Positions 33,925 to 43,438 of a stretch of DNA of 64,000 bases are shown here, piece after piece. Each line of letters begins with the position of its first letter. Position 1 is the stretch's first letter. Source of the DNA: Sporomusa ovata DSM 2662 (GTDB taxonomy: Bacteria > Bacillota > Negativicutes > Sporomusales > Sporomusaceae); assembly GCF_000445445.1 (NCBI RefSeq), contig NZ_ASXP01000004.1:434001-498000 (forward strand). The letters are read 5' to 3'. The notes beneath the pieces were generated by a model. The model did no database searches, had not been told where the DNA came from, and was given only the letters and a program-made list of their open reading frames with translations. The position numbers and the translations under genes were made by a program.

Positions 33925-33993
33925 AACTCTTCACCTTTCCTCATTACTTATCTGGATATGTATAATTTCTTTGGAATAGAAAATCATGCATAA

Positions 33994-34017
33994 GAAAATA
34001 GCCATGACAAATAAACA
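33994..34017 (-). promoter_or_regulatory. half copy of the CCATGA leader element
   Basis: Read on the - strand, GTTTATTTGTCATGGCT followed by ATTTTC matches the 3' half of the cobN leader hairpin (40202-40253) at 16 of 17 positions. The complementary 5' half is missing, probably displaced by the TonB-receptor gene ending at 34057. Confidence 0.5.
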
Positions 34018-34056
34018 CGCTCACTTACCATACACTCACATCTTTCTGCTTAATCA

Positions 34057-36153
34057 TTAAAATTTATGAGTCAGCTCCAGATAAGTTGTCCGTGAGGGCG
34101 CTACGTAATAGCTATAATATTCTCTGTCCAGCAGGTTGTCCACACTGAGGGACAACATTGTGTCTTTCGTCATTTTATAAGATATTTTCGTATTTACAAT
34201 AAAATAGGATTCATAGGTTCCATAACCAGTTTGACCTTGCTTACTAGGACTGTTGGTCTCACTCAAATAGCTGCCGATTAGGCTGCCTTGCCACCGATCC
34301 TGGGTATAATCAAAGCCGACATTAAACATATTTTTCGGTACATTGGCCATCTGTTTGTCTACATTTTCCGGTGCAGTCGAACTTTCGGTTACCTGGGCAT
34401 CGGTATAGGTATAATTAAGGAAGCTGCTCCAAGCCTGGCTCAGTCGTTTGGTTAAGCCAATTTCCAGCCCGTTGACCTTCGCCTTACCGGAATTAATGTA
34501 TTGATATACGGTTCTCCCTGCCACATTGGTATAAGTTTTCTTGTCAATTGCATCGGTAACATCGGTATGAAAAAGATTCAGTTTGGCCAATAACGATTTA
34601 TTAGCTTGATAGTCAAGACCCACTTCATAGTTAGTGGCTTCTTCTGGCTGCAAATCTGGATTGCATTTATAAATTGCACCAGTGCTGCTTTCCCAGTCTT
34701 TGGCTAGTTCGTACACATTCGGCGCCCGGAATGCCTTGCCAATAGACGAACGCAGGGTTAGCTTGTTATTGACCTTATGTACCAGCCCAATTTTCGGATT
34801 AAAACTATCGGCCTTGCCTTCAGCAGTATTATTTGTTTTATAACTCTTTGTGGCGCTATCATAGCCATAGGTATAACCGTTATAAAAACGCCAGTCATCA
34901 TATCGTCCGCCTAAATACAGCGTAGTTTTGTCGCTTAGCTTGCGTTCATCCTGGATATAGAAGGAGTCAGTCTCGGTCTTGCCGCCAATATTGGAATCGG
35001 AATTAGCTGTTGTCAAAGTTAAATTCCGCCCGTTTGACGCGGCAGTTAAGGTTTTACCAAAAGAGTCTGAATGTTCGGTTCTACGTGCATAGCCAACAGT
35101 CAAGGAATCCTTATCCCCCGATTTGAAGTTATATTGCAACTCTGCCTGTGTAGTTTTGGAAGGAGTTTGACTATACGTATAGGAGGATACATTATTTGTT
35201 TTAGAGCTATAGGAAGTGGATACATACCAGCTGTCTATTTTTTGTTCGCCATAACTCAACTTTAGGGAACTGGTATCTGTCATTTTATTTTCATAATTGA
35301 AGGCCCAACTATCTGCATCTCGCTTACCGCGGTCGGTGGCATTTTCGTAAAAGTAAGAATACTTATTATTGCCGCTGGACAGGCTAAATTTGCTTTTATC
35401 ATCCGGATGATACACTAATTTACCATTATACTGTTCTCTGTCCAGCCCGTTTTTTCCAGGGTTTTGCGCCTTGTCAGAGCCAACAAGGGCTCTTTTGTAT
35501 TCGTCACTGGTTATATAGCCATCAAGCGAAGTTTTTTGGGCTGACAGAAAATATTCCCATTTACCGGCACTACCGCTGGTATAGATGGATTTATTTTCTG
35601 TTCCTTGTTCACCGATGCCTGCGCGCAGTATCGTTTCCTGCTTAGCTTTATCCTTGGTGATAATATTGATAACGCCCCCCATGGCATTTGAGCCATACAA
35701 GGCTGAACCCGGACCCTTGATAACCTCAATCCGTTCAATCGTCTCTAGCGGAACATTAGCAATATCAACGCTGCCGTTGTAGCCGTCATTAACCGGTTGA
35801 CCATCCAACAGAATGAGAATCTGTTTCTGATTACCAAAGCCCCGCATTGTAATCGAATCTGTAGTGCCCATCATTCCTTTGTTAGACTTGACAAAGACAC
35901 CGGAAATCGCTGTCAATGCATCGGAAACTCTTTTAATATTGCGCCTGTCCAGTTGCTCTCTGGTAATAACCTCTACCGCTGCCGGCACATCCTTAACCTT
36001 TTTCTCTGTTTTAGTAGCCGTAACTACCACTTGATCCAAGTCAAAGACCTGTGCCTCCTCCTCTGCTGCCACAGAAGTAAAATTCAGCGAGGAAAGCGCC
36101 AAACCTACCACTAGGGCTAAGGCTACACTTTTTTGTTCTCTTTTCTTTTTCAT
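34057..36153 (-). CDS. TonB-dependent outer-membrane receptor (intact)
   Basis: The signal peptide (M-K-K-K-R-E-Q-K-S-V-A-L) is followed by the TonB box-like F-D-L-D-Q-V-V-V-T-A-T and a plug domain with I-E-V-I-K-G-P-G-S-A-L-Y-G-S-N-A-M-G-G-V. The ~500-residue barrel ends Y-L-E-L-T-H-K-F with terminal Phe. The start is placed at ATG 36153, since GGAGG lies between it and ATG 36165. It sits between cobN and the FecCD permease operon on the same strand, suggesting one uptake route. Ligand unknown; corrinoid, haem or siderophore are possible. Confidence 0.93.
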   Translation of the reverse strand: MKKKREQKSVALALVVGLALSSLNFTSVAAEEEAQVFDLDQVVVTATKTEKKVKDVPAAVEVITREQLDRRNIKRVSDALTAISGVFVKSNKGMMGTTDSITMRGFGNQKQILILLDGQPVNDGYNGSVDIANVPLETIERIEVIKGPGSALYGSNAMGGVINIITKDKAKQETILRAGIGEQGTENKSIYTSGSAGKWEYFLSAQKTSLDGYITSDEYKRALVGSDKAQNPGKNGLDREQYNGKLVYHPDDKSKFSLSSGNNKYSYFYENATDRGKRDADSWAFNYENKMTDTSSLKLSYGEQKIDSWYVSTSYSSKTNNVSSYTYSQTPSKTTQAELQYNFKSGDKDSLTVGYARRTEHSDSFGKTLTAASNGRNLTLTTANSDSNIGGKTETDSFYIQDERKLSDKTTLYLGGRYDDWRFYNGYTYGYDSATKSYKTNNTAEGKADSFNPKIGLVHKVNNKLTLRSSIGKAFRAPNVYELAKDWESSTGAIYKCNPDLQPEEATNYEVGLDYQANKSLLAKLNLFHTDVTDAIDKKTYTNVAGRTVYQYINSGKAKVNGLEIGLTKRLSQAWSSFLNYTYTDAQVTESSTAPENVDKQMANVPKNMFNVGFDYTQDRWQGSLIGSYLSETNSPSKQGQTGYGTYESYFIVNTKISYKMTKDTMLSLSVDNLLDREYYSYYVAPSRTTYLELTHKF

Positions 36154-36308
36154 ATTTTCCTCCATTAGTTTTTACTATTTGCTATTTCAACTGTGACCCG
36201 GATTATTGATCTGGTATCTCAGTCACGCACATGCTGATGGCTATGATCATAATTAACTGTGAATGAGAACTTCATTGCCGTTACCTTGCTGCAACAGCTG
36301 TTATCGTC

Positions 36309-39300
36309 TTACAATTTTAATTTAGCCTTCCACGCCGGCACATCTTCAGCGGTAATGATATCAATCGTACCGCCCTGATACTCGCCCTCTATATCTCCCA
36401 TACGTTCTTCCATCCAGCCTTCAATCTCCATATAGGTATCTTTCAGCTCATCAAGTACTTCCGGATCGGCTTCCCATAGCCCCCGCGTAGCTGCCTCCAG
36501 CAAGCGGCGGTTGATTTCTTCCATCGCCCAGGGGTTATTTTCTGCAAACCATTCCCGCATGTCCTGATCCAGCACATAAGTCTTGGCCAAGTCGTCAAAT
36601 ACCCAGTCCGCAACCTCGCCGGTGGTGGCTTCCCAGCCATACACATGGGTAATGCGTTTGGCCATATCGCCAGCACCCTTATAACCGTGGCGCTTCATAC
36701 TGTCAATCCAGTCCGGATTGAGAATTTTTACCCTGATAATGCTGCTGATTTCCTCTGATAAGCTAGTAACCGCCGGTCTTTCCGGGTCACGGGTATCGCC
36801 ATAGTAAGTCTTAACTTCACTGTTAGTCAGCGTTCGGGCGGCAGCAGTCAAGCCGCCATAGTAGGAAAAGTGACAGCAGCAGCCAAAGAGATCATATTCA
36901 TCAGTAGCCGCCTTATTGTAGGTTAGATCGACTGTTGTGAGCTGGCGTTTGAACTGCTCTGTCACTTCCTGGCCGCCACGGTTTTTGCCATAGGCGTACC
37001 CGCTCCAAGCAATAAAGATATCTGATAAGTCCCTTTCCGTCTTCCAGGCCGACGCATGAACCGCCAGACTGACTCCTGCGCCATAGGTGTTGGGTCTGCT
37101 GCCAAAGATTCGTGCAGTCGCCTGCTCCCAGGCTTCAGGAGTATTTTCCTGCAACTGTTCTATTTGCTCTAGTGCATGCTTACGCACGAAGTTTTGTTCA
37201 CAGGGTTCGTCAAGTTCAGCCACTGCCCGGATAGCTTCATCCAGAAATTCGATAATTCCCGGAAAACAATCTCTGGTAACACCGCCGATGCGCAAAGTTA
37301 CATCAATTCGCGGCCTCCTCAGTTCATCAAGTGGCAGAACCCGGAATCCTTTTACCCGCCCACCGGCAAGCCACTTTGGTTCAACTCCTAATAGAGCCAA
37401 TATTTGCGCTACTTGCTCGCCATCTGTCCACATGCAGTCAGTGGCAAACAGCACCATACCGCAGTTTTCCGGCACCCGCCCGGTATCTTGTTCATGCCGG
37501 GCAATCAGTGCGTCAGAGAGCTTCTGCCCTATCTTAAAGGCTGCTTTGGTCGGAATACGCGCCGGATCGGCACTGTAAAAGTTCCGGCCTGTCGGCAAAA
37601 TATCAGCCCGTCCCCTGGTAATAAGCCCTGACGGTCCGGCAGGAATATAACCGCCGTCAAAACCATGCAGCAGGCTATCAATTTCCTTGGAAGCTGTTAG
37701 ATTAGCATCAATATTTTTTACTTTGTCCCGCCAGTAGCCTAACTCTTCAACCCTGGGCAGATTGACCAAATGCTTTCCCATTACCTCTTTTGCTGACGCC
37801 AATAAATTAATGTCTAAACTAACCATCATTTTCCGGACAAACTCTTTTACATAGCTATTAGCATTGTCTAACAATCCACCATAATTCTGGCCAAACCCTT
37901 CATGCCATATATGAGGATTGTCCTTTACCTGGTCATAATCAAGACCCATGAGTTCTACCACTAAGCGGGTCAAAGTACCATAATCGCCAGTATCATGCTT
38001 GAGTACAGCCTGGATGAAGTTAACCCGGCGCTCACCTTCGGGAATATCACCAAAAATATGCATGCCATCCTGATGCATCCGGTTTTTCAAACTGGTGATC
38101 AGTCCATGTAATTTTTCTACAACACCAGCAAAATCATCATGGTTATGACCGATATCTTCCATCAATTTCGCTTCTACGGCTTTGTCCATGATTAAATGTT
38201 CCAATTCATGGCTGCGGGCAGGATCGGTATGCTTGGCCTCTATGTATTGATCCAGAAAATTCTCCAGTTCTTCGAGGTGCCCGTATGTTGAGGCTTTCAC
38301 CATTACAGTCTGCATATGACCGGTAAGTGTCGCATAACTCCGCCGTTTAGCAATGGTTCCTTCTGGTGGATTATCGGTATTATAGATATACAGATGAGGC
38401 ATTGTCCCTAACGTCAATTCAGAGAAGCAATCCTCAGAAAGCCCTACTGATTTACCTGGTAAAAATTCCAGATTGCCATGGGTACCGACATGTACCAGGA
38501 CATCAGCGCCCCACATGTCTTCCAAATAACGATAGGTGGCCACATATTGATGAGTAGGCGGGCATTCGGGGTCATGCAACAGCTTGCATACCTGCCCATC
38601 GCAGCGCGGCCCGGCACAGCCCCGTTTAGGCTGACAGCAGATGACCACATTGCCGTATTCCACGCCGGTAACCAATATCTGCTCCTGATAAACCATGGCG
38701 GTAGGCACGCCGTCTTTTTCTTCCCCTGGCGGCTTGCCCCAGGTTTCGATCATCGCTGCTTGCGCTTTGGCCGGGAAATTGTCAAACCAGCGGCGGTATT
38801 CGGCCTTACTTAGGTATTTAAGCACACCGCCCTTGTTTACAATTTCTTCAATGGGCGTCCAGCGAAAATCGGATATGGCCTTTGTTGCCATGATTCGGTC
38901 AATAATTTCTTTACCTGACTCTGGCAGGTTTTTTATGGAATAACCAGCTTGCTGCATGGCTGACATAATCCGGGCCACACTTTCTAAGGAATCTAAGTTG
39001 GCAGCACCGCCTACGGCCAATTCCACCCCGTGACAGGGACTGTTATGCAGAATAATAGCTACCTTACGCTCAGAGGGCTGCTTGGCTTTAAGCGCAAGCC
39101 ATTTTTTTACCCGCCTGCATATATACTTAATCCGCGCTGGAATTGGCAGATAAAAATCCAGTGTTCCGCCAATGCTTTGCTCCTCAACCCGGCTCAAGCT
39201 GCCGATAACGATAGGCTCAATGACGCCGTTACACTCTGGCATGGCTACCGACATCACCATGGTAGGACCGGAAATCCCATAGGGATCGGCTCGCCACTCC

Positions 39301-40160
39301 TCTTCTGTTTTACTGTAGGTCAACAGGCCTTTGATAATCGGTACATCCAAACACTTGAGCAAATCATCGCCGGCGGGCCTGGCTCTTTGCTCTGTTTCGC
39401 CTTGTTTTACCAGCAGGAAAGACTGCAGATTAATTAAGCAATCAATGACCGGCTTGTTATGAATCATAAAATAGTTGTTGATCGCAAAAACATTATCTTG
39501 CGAACCTGTCTCTACATCCTGTCGTCCGGTGCTAAAAGCAGTCAGTGCATTATATCCCATTTCATCAAATTCCCGCACAAGCGCTTCAATTACTTCGGTG
39601 TTATGATTAACCCATAAATGCCGGTAAAAGAGTATACCCACTGTCGGTCTGCCTGGACGGTAGGCCGGACAGTTATTTATAAAATCAACTGCATCTTCAT
39701 ATAAACGCTCAATGCCAGGGTAAAAAATTCCCTGCCAGGCAATTTCTTCCGGTGCTAAAACAGCAACATTGGCGCCCAGCACTTCTTTCATAATATATAA
39801 CAGCGCATTTTTGGCATTTTCTTTGCCGCCTAATGTTAGATAATGCTGTACGGTTAAGGCCACCTTAGCCCCCACTGTGTTATAGGCAAGCAGACCGGGA
39901 TCATAACCAAAAGCAATTGTCGGCTTTTGCCTGGTTAGGTTGCCAACATCTTCAGCGATTTCCTCCCATACACCGCTAGTTGATGGAAATAAAAAAAGTG
40001 CATCCGCTTCGGAACGCAGATATTCCAAAAATCTTTGTTTATAGCTAAGGTCTTCTAATTCACGCACACTGCACATTTTTAGTTCAAGACCGGGAATATC
40101 TCTTACAGCCGCTGCTAATGCCGGCATGTAGCTTGTCCACATAATTGCTCCGATTTTCAC
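36309..40160 (-). CDS. cobN: cobaltochelatase large subunit
   Basis: A 1283-residue CobN/BchH-family protein of normal length. Recognisable stretches are H-V-G-T-H-G-N-L-E-F-L-P-G-K (about 555-570), C-Q-P-K-R-G-C-A-G-P-R-C-D (near 510) and the C-terminal A-W-S-G-Y-A-Y-G segment. CobN binds the tetrapyrrole and inserts cobalt with the help of an ATPase pair. CobS/CobT are absent here; the ChlI/ChlD genes at 27745-30873 are the likely partners. The start is GTG 40160 behind AAGGAGGAG. Its leader contains a terminator-like hairpin that may control it. A CbiK-type chelatase is also encoded further along. Confidence 0.93.
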   Translation of the reverse strand: MKIGAIMWTSYMPALAAAVRDIPGLELKMCSVRELEDLSYKQRFLEYLRSEADALFLFPSTSGVWEEIAEDVGNLTRQKPTIAFGYDPGLLAYNTVGAKVALTVQHYLTLGGKENAKNALLYIMKEVLGANVAVLAPEEIAWQGIFYPGIERLYEDAVDFINNCPAYRPGRPTVGILFYRHLWVNHNTEVIEALVREFDEMGYNALTAFSTGRQDVETGSQDNVFAINNYFMIHNKPVIDCLINLQSFLLVKQGETEQRARPAGDDLLKCLDVPIIKGLLTYSKTEEEWRADPYGISGPTMVMSVAMPECNGVIEPIVIGSLSRVEEQSIGGTLDFYLPIPARIKYICRRVKKWLALKAKQPSERKVAIILHNSPCHGVELAVGGAANLDSLESVARIMSAMQQAGYSIKNLPESGKEIIDRIMATKAISDFRWTPIEEIVNKGGVLKYLSKAEYRRWFDNFPAKAQAAMIETWGKPPGEEKDGVPTAMVYQEQILVTGVEYGNVVICCQPKRGCAGPRCDGQVCKLLHDPECPPTHQYVATYRYLEDMWGADVLVHVGTHGNLEFLPGKSVGLSEDCFSELTLGTMPHLYIYNTDNPPEGTIAKRRSYATLTGHMQTVMVKASTYGHLEELENFLDQYIEAKHTDPARSHELEHLIMDKAVEAKLMEDIGHNHDDFAGVVEKLHGLITSLKNRMHQDGMHIFGDIPEGERRVNFIQAVLKHDTGDYGTLTRLVVELMGLDYDQVKDNPHIWHEGFGQNYGGLLDNANSYVKEFVRKMMVSLDINLLASAKEVMGKHLVNLPRVEELGYWRDKVKNIDANLTASKEIDSLLHGFDGGYIPAGPSGLITRGRADILPTGRNFYSADPARIPTKAAFKIGQKLSDALIARHEQDTGRVPENCGMVLFATDCMWTDGEQVAQILALLGVEPKWLAGGRVKGFRVLPLDELRRPRIDVTLRIGGVTRDCFPGIIEFLDEAIRAVAELDEPCEQNFVRKHALEQIEQLQENTPEAWEQATARIFGSRPNTYGAGVSLAVHASAWKTERDLSDIFIAWSGYAYGKNRGGQEVTEQFKRQLTTVDLTYNKAATDEYDLFGCCCHFSYYGGLTAAARTLTNSEVKTYYGDTRDPERPAVTSLSEEISSIIRVKILNPDWIDSMKRHGYKGAGDMAKRITHVYGWEATTGEVADWVFDDLAKTYVLDQDMREWFAENNPWAMEEINRRLLEAATRGLWEADPEVLDELKDTYMEIEGWMEERMGDIEGEYQGGTIDIITAEDVPAWKAKLKL

Positions 40161-40195
40161 TACAGCATCTCCTCCTTATATAATGGCCTTGCAAC

Positions 40196-40253
40196 AAAAA
40201 TAACCATGACAAATAAACTTCCCTCATGCCGAGAGTTGTTTACCTTCATGGTT
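40196..40253 (-). terminator. terminator-like leader hairpin of cobN
   Basis: On the - strand, AACCATGA pairs with TCATGGTT across an internal loop (AGG / TTTG). An inner TAAAC/GTTTA stem follows, then ATTTTT. It is located 36 bases before the cobN start and downstream of the methyltransferase gene, so it may terminate the one or attenuate the other. The C-C-A-Y-G-A-A-G-G-T core is shared with the exbB and dppB leaders. Confidence 0.7.
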
Positions 40254-40329
40254 GCTGTTTCTTAACTATGTAGTTATTGCTTAATTTACATTCGGTAACA
40301 TAGCAGTAACTTCAGTTCCTGCATTTTCA

Positions 40330-40923
40330 CTAGCTCTTTACCGCTTTAATAAAATAGCGATCCTCGGCATCAATGATTTGGGTCACTTGATATCCGGCAG
40401 TTGTCAACCACCCACTTACTGTTTCTCCAGGCGCCAGGCGATCATTCTTGACAGCCTCACTGTCCTGATGGATGGCATTGACTTGTTGTCTGGAAATGTC
40501 ATGCATCAGGACCAAAAATCCACCTTCCCGCAAAAGAACACGTATGTGGGTCATGAACTTTTGTTTATCCATAATATGGGGGAAAAAATTAAAACACAAC
40601 ACAGCATCAAATACGCCATGTCCAGGTACAAACTCCATAATATCGCCAACAGCAAACGAAATACCACCAAGACTGCCGTATTTCTCCTCAGCTTTAGCCA
40701 GCATATTGGCTGAAAAATCTACTGCCGTAATTTTGCCTGCCGAGCCAATGGCCTTTTTAATGAATGGCAGGAGTACACCTGTGCCGCTGCCGGCATCCAA
40801 TACGCTAAAGCCAGGCTCTAAACCAACCATTTCCACCAGCGCTGCTATTTTTTTTGAATCAACAGCACGTGTACTATCCCATTGACTGGCAATTTTGTCA
40901 AAAAACTCTCGTCCATTACTCAT
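40330..40923 (-). CDS. class I SAM-dependent methyltransferase
   Basis: A 197-residue methyltransferase. Motif I is V-L-D-A-G-S-G-T-G-V-L near residue 39, followed by I-T-A-V-D-F-S-A-N-M-L and F-D-A-V-L-C-F-N-F-F-P-H. It resembles the UbiE/small-molecule group, not the precorrin methyltransferases. Its start overlaps the end of the ECF S-component gene by 8 bases, so the two are coupled. Substrate unknown. Confidence 0.85.
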   Translation of the reverse strand: MSNGREFFDKIASQWDSTRAVDSKKIAALVEMVGLEPGFSVLDAGSGTGVLLPFIKKAIGSAGKITAVDFSANMLAKAEEKYGSLGGISFAVGDIMEFVPGHGVFDAVLCFNFFPHIMDKQKFMTHIRVLLREGGFLVLMHDISRQQVNAIHQDSEAVKNDRLAPGETVSGWLTTAGYQVTQIIDAEDRYFIKAVKS

Positions 40924-41449
40924 GTAATTTCACCTGCTTAAAGGTCCCGGATACTGCCTCAAGCTTTCGCACAAACAGCGGGACAAATAGTAATTGTATA
41001 ACAATTCCTGGCAATCCTGTAGAAATAGCGCCAATAATATATGTCAGTGGTTTCAGCCTGACTGCCAGCACAGCGACCATGCCTGCCACTACGAGAGCGG
41101 CTGCCAACCGGCCTGCCAGCATGGCGCCAACAAGTGACCAAACTAGAGGGAACTTACATTGCCGGTATAAATACCCGGCCACAATCCCATATACTCCTAA
41201 TTCCACTACCATAATTGGCAACATAGGCATAATTGGTGGCATTCCGGTAGTTAAACTGCTGACAAGCGGTGTCAGCATACCTGTTGCCAAACCGCCTTTT
41301 ACACCAAGCATCAGGCCCGCCATAAGCACCGGAATGTGCATTGGTAAAAAAACAGAACCAGCCCCGCCAACTAAATGGAAGGCTATTGGCAACATTACAC
41401 CCAGTGCAATAAACATGGCTACATATATTAATTTTCGAGTATAAGTCAT
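40916..41449 (-). CDS. ECF transporter S component
   Basis: A ~177-residue protein with five to six hydrophobic segments. It begins M-T-Y-T-R-K-L-I-Y-V-A-M-F and carries the S-component type sequence V-F-L-P-M-H-I-P-V-L-M-A-G. It should bind a vitamin or metal-related substrate and dock onto a shared EcfAAT module, which is not in the window. The start at ATG 41449 follows AGAAGG by 6 bases. The frame stays open upstream, but that part encodes a fragment of another protein (see 41450-41620). The substrate is not evident; context suggests something corrinoid- or metal-related. Confidence 0.8.
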   Translation of the reverse strand: MTYTRKLIYVAMFIALGVMLPIAFHLVGGAGSVFLPMHIPVLMAGLMLGVKGGLATGMLTPLVSSLTTGMPPIMPMLPIMVVELGVYGIVAGYLYRQCKFPLVWSLVGAMLAGRLAAALVVAGMVAVLAVRLKPLTYIIGAISTGLPGIVIQLLFVPLFVRKLEAVSGTFKQVKLHE

Positions 41450-41620
41450 AAAAAACCTTCTCTCTGATGACCGCACATCGTAGTCCCTGCTATCATCACG
41501 ACTGGCTGACAAATGATCATAGCGTAACCCTAAATAAGCAGACCATCTATTATTGGGTTTCCAGCTGTCGTTAATATAGGCTCCCCATAAATCAATCTTT
41601 TGCGAAGGATAAAGGAATTG
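41450..41620 (-). pseudogene. fossil fragment of a TonB-dependent receptor
   Basis: Between the tonB stop codon and the S-component start, the - strand reads D-L-W-G-A-Y-I-N-D-S-W-K-P and then R-W-S-A-Y-L-G-L-R-Y-D-H-L. This is a typical two-strand segment from the middle of a TonB-receptor barrel. It has no start, no plug and no C-terminus. About 55 codons remain open and continue in frame into the S-component gene. It marks a receptor gene deleted from this locus. Confidence 0.75.
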
Positions 41621-42331
41621 TTAACTCAATTCAAAGACTATCGAAAACGTGGTGTAGCACCTAACAGCCTCGCCACTGCCAGCTTCCTGTGCAGGTACAA
41701 ACTGCCATTGACGAACAGCCTGTAATGCCGCTTCATCCAAAGACCGCCGGCCTGAGGAACGTGCGAGTTGTACTTCACCGGGGAGACCATTTTCCAATAC
41801 CTCAACCTTTACTCCCACCGTACCACCAATCCCCTCTTGCCTGGCATCCTGCGGGTAATCAGGCTCCACCTTATTCAAGATCCGCGGCGCTGATATTCTT
41901 TTCGGTGCGGCTGGTGCTGCCGGTGCTGTGGATTCCACTCCTGTTGATCCACCTGTTGTTGCCCCTGTTGCTGCAGCAGATACTGCGGCAACAGAAGGTG
42001 CTGCGGATTCGGCTGCCGGACTAAAACGATCTGCTACAACATCACTGGCCGGTGCATTTGCAACCGGCTTTGTAGCAGGGGTAATTGGACGGGCAGGGTC
42101 TGATGCTATCGGTTTCACGGCTGATGAACTTGCAGCCTGAGGCATGGTTACCGGTACCTGAGCGGCTTGTTCTGGCAGAGCCACACTGCTGATAAGCTCC
42201 ATTTCGATCGTTTCCGGTTCTGCTGCTTTACTAAATATACTCCCACCTAACCATCCTGCCCCGACAAATAGCAGGCAATGAATACAATATGAGACTACTA
42301 CAGCACGCCGCCAATAGGATTTGTTGGCCAT
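41621..42331 (-). CDS. tonB: energy transducer TonB
   Basis: An N-terminal signal anchor (R-A-V-V-V-S-Y-C-I-H-C-L-L-F-V-G, with the His in the membrane helix) is followed by a long Ala/Pro/Ser-rich spacer (about 60-150). The TonB C-terminal domain (about 155-236) shows Y-P-Q-D-A-R-Q-E-G-I-G-G-T-V and R-S-S-G-R-R-S-L-D-E-A-A. It delivers proton-motive energy to the receptors in this window. ATG 42331 with GAGGTGAG is a good start; GTG 42340 overlaps the exbD stop. The operon order is exbB, exbD, tonB. Confidence 0.93.
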   Translation of the reverse strand: MANKSYWRRAVVVSYCIHCLLFVGAGWLGGSIFSKAAEPETIEMELISSVALPEQAAQVPVTMPQAASSSAVKPIASDPARPITPATKPVANAPASDVVADRFSPAAESAAPSVAAVSAAATGATTGGSTGVESTAPAAPAAPKRISAPRILNKVEPDYPQDARQEGIGGTVGVKVEVLENGLPGEVQLARSSGRRSLDEAALQAVRQWQFVPAQEAGSGEAVRCYTTFSIVFELS

Positions 42332-42336
42332 GAAAC

Positions 42337-42759
42337 TCACCTCTGCACCTGTTGTTCGGTAGCCACAGCTACCTTTTTTACACCTAAGCCTTTAAGCTCG
42401 TCCAATACCATGACAACCCGGCCATACTCGGCCTGCTTATCGGCCCGCAGGATAAAAGCAGTGTCAGACTGGCGGGCAAGTTGCACCTGAATACGGTTTT
42501 TAAATAGTTCGACTGGAATCTGTTCCTGATCAACATAAATAGCACCGTCCTTAGCTAGCGTAATAGCTACATTCTTAGCCAGATCTGATTGGGCGGCACT
42601 GGCCTGCGGCAAATTAACCGGCAATGTGCGTTGCTCCACCATGTATAAGGTACTCATCATAAAAAATACCAGCAAAAAAAAGATAATATCAATCATGGGA
42701 ATAATCATAATCTTAGGCTGGCTCTCTACCCGTAAATTACGCAGTTTCACGTCTGTCAC
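42337..42759 (-). CDS. exbD: biopolymer transport protein ExbD
   Basis: A 140-residue protein with one transmembrane helix near residues 20-40 (M-I-P-M-I-D-I-I-F-F-L-L-V-F-F-M-M). The essential Asp of the proton channel lies in I-D-I-I. The periplasmic domain contains L-R-A-D-K-Q-A-E-Y-G-R-V. The start overlaps the exbB end by 23 bases and the end overlaps the tonB region, so translation is coupled. Confidence 0.95.
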   Translation of the reverse strand: MTDVKLRNLRVESQPKIMIIPMIDIIFFLLVFFMMSTLYMVEQRTLPVNLPQASAAQSDLAKNVAITLAKDGAIYVDQEQIPVELFKNRIQVQLARQSDTAFILRADKQAEYGRVVMVLDELKGLGVKKVAVATEQQVQR

Positions 42760-43374
42760 TCCGTCTCTTGGCTTCAGCTAACACCGTACTGCACTCTTCC
42801 ATGCCGGTAATAATGGAATCAAGCCAATGGCTATAGTAGGTATGGACAATAAGTGCTGCAACCGCTACACAAAGTCCGGTGGCTGTTGCCACAAGCGCCT
42901 CGCCTACACCCCCGGTAATGGCCTGAGGCTGTCCGGTCTTAACATTCATAATGCTAAATGATGAAATCATGCCAACAACTGTACCCAATAATCCCAACAG
43001 CGGTGATAAGGTAACAATGGTGTCAAGATAGCCAAGCTTCTCCCGTAGTTTTGCGGCTGACTGCGCTGCGACGTTAGCCATAGCGCTTTCTAGATCACAG
43101 GCATCAAAATGAATGTTATCTAATCCACGCGACAACATCCTGCCTGTAACACCACCGGCACTGTCGCACAATTTCTGTGCCCCGGCCCAAATCATTGCTA
43201 TTAAGCCGGGTGGTCAGTTCAGGCAATAGTTTGTTATGATCGGTAGCTGCCTGGCGATAATACAAATACCGTTCGATAGCAATCGCTACTACCATAAACG
43301 AACATACGAGCAGCGGATACATCACCAGACCGCCTTTTTTTGAACAATTCAAAACTATTGTTAATAAGTTCCAT
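42737..43374 (-). pseudogene. exbB: ExbB, interrupted by two homopolymer frameshifts
   Basis: The product is clearly ExbB/MotA-TolQ family: an N-terminal transmembrane segment (M-Y-P-L-L-V-C-S-F), the cytoplasmic loop, then the G-L-L-G-T-V-V-G-M and V-A-T-A-T-G-L-C-V-A-V helices. It is split over three frames. ATG 43374 with AAGGAGGAG starts M-E-L-I-N-N-S. A run of seven T (+ strand 43335-43341) is one base too long, and CCC at 43186-43188 is also one base too long. Removing one base at each gives an uninterrupted ~212-residue ExbB. Either the gene has decayed or these are sequencing errors; the intact exbD-tonB overlap favours the latter. Confidence 0.88.
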
Positions 43375-43438
43375 TTAGCTCCTCCTTGTATCTTATCCGA
43401 ACTTTATTTTGCAATGAATTAAACCGTGCCACCTCCAA

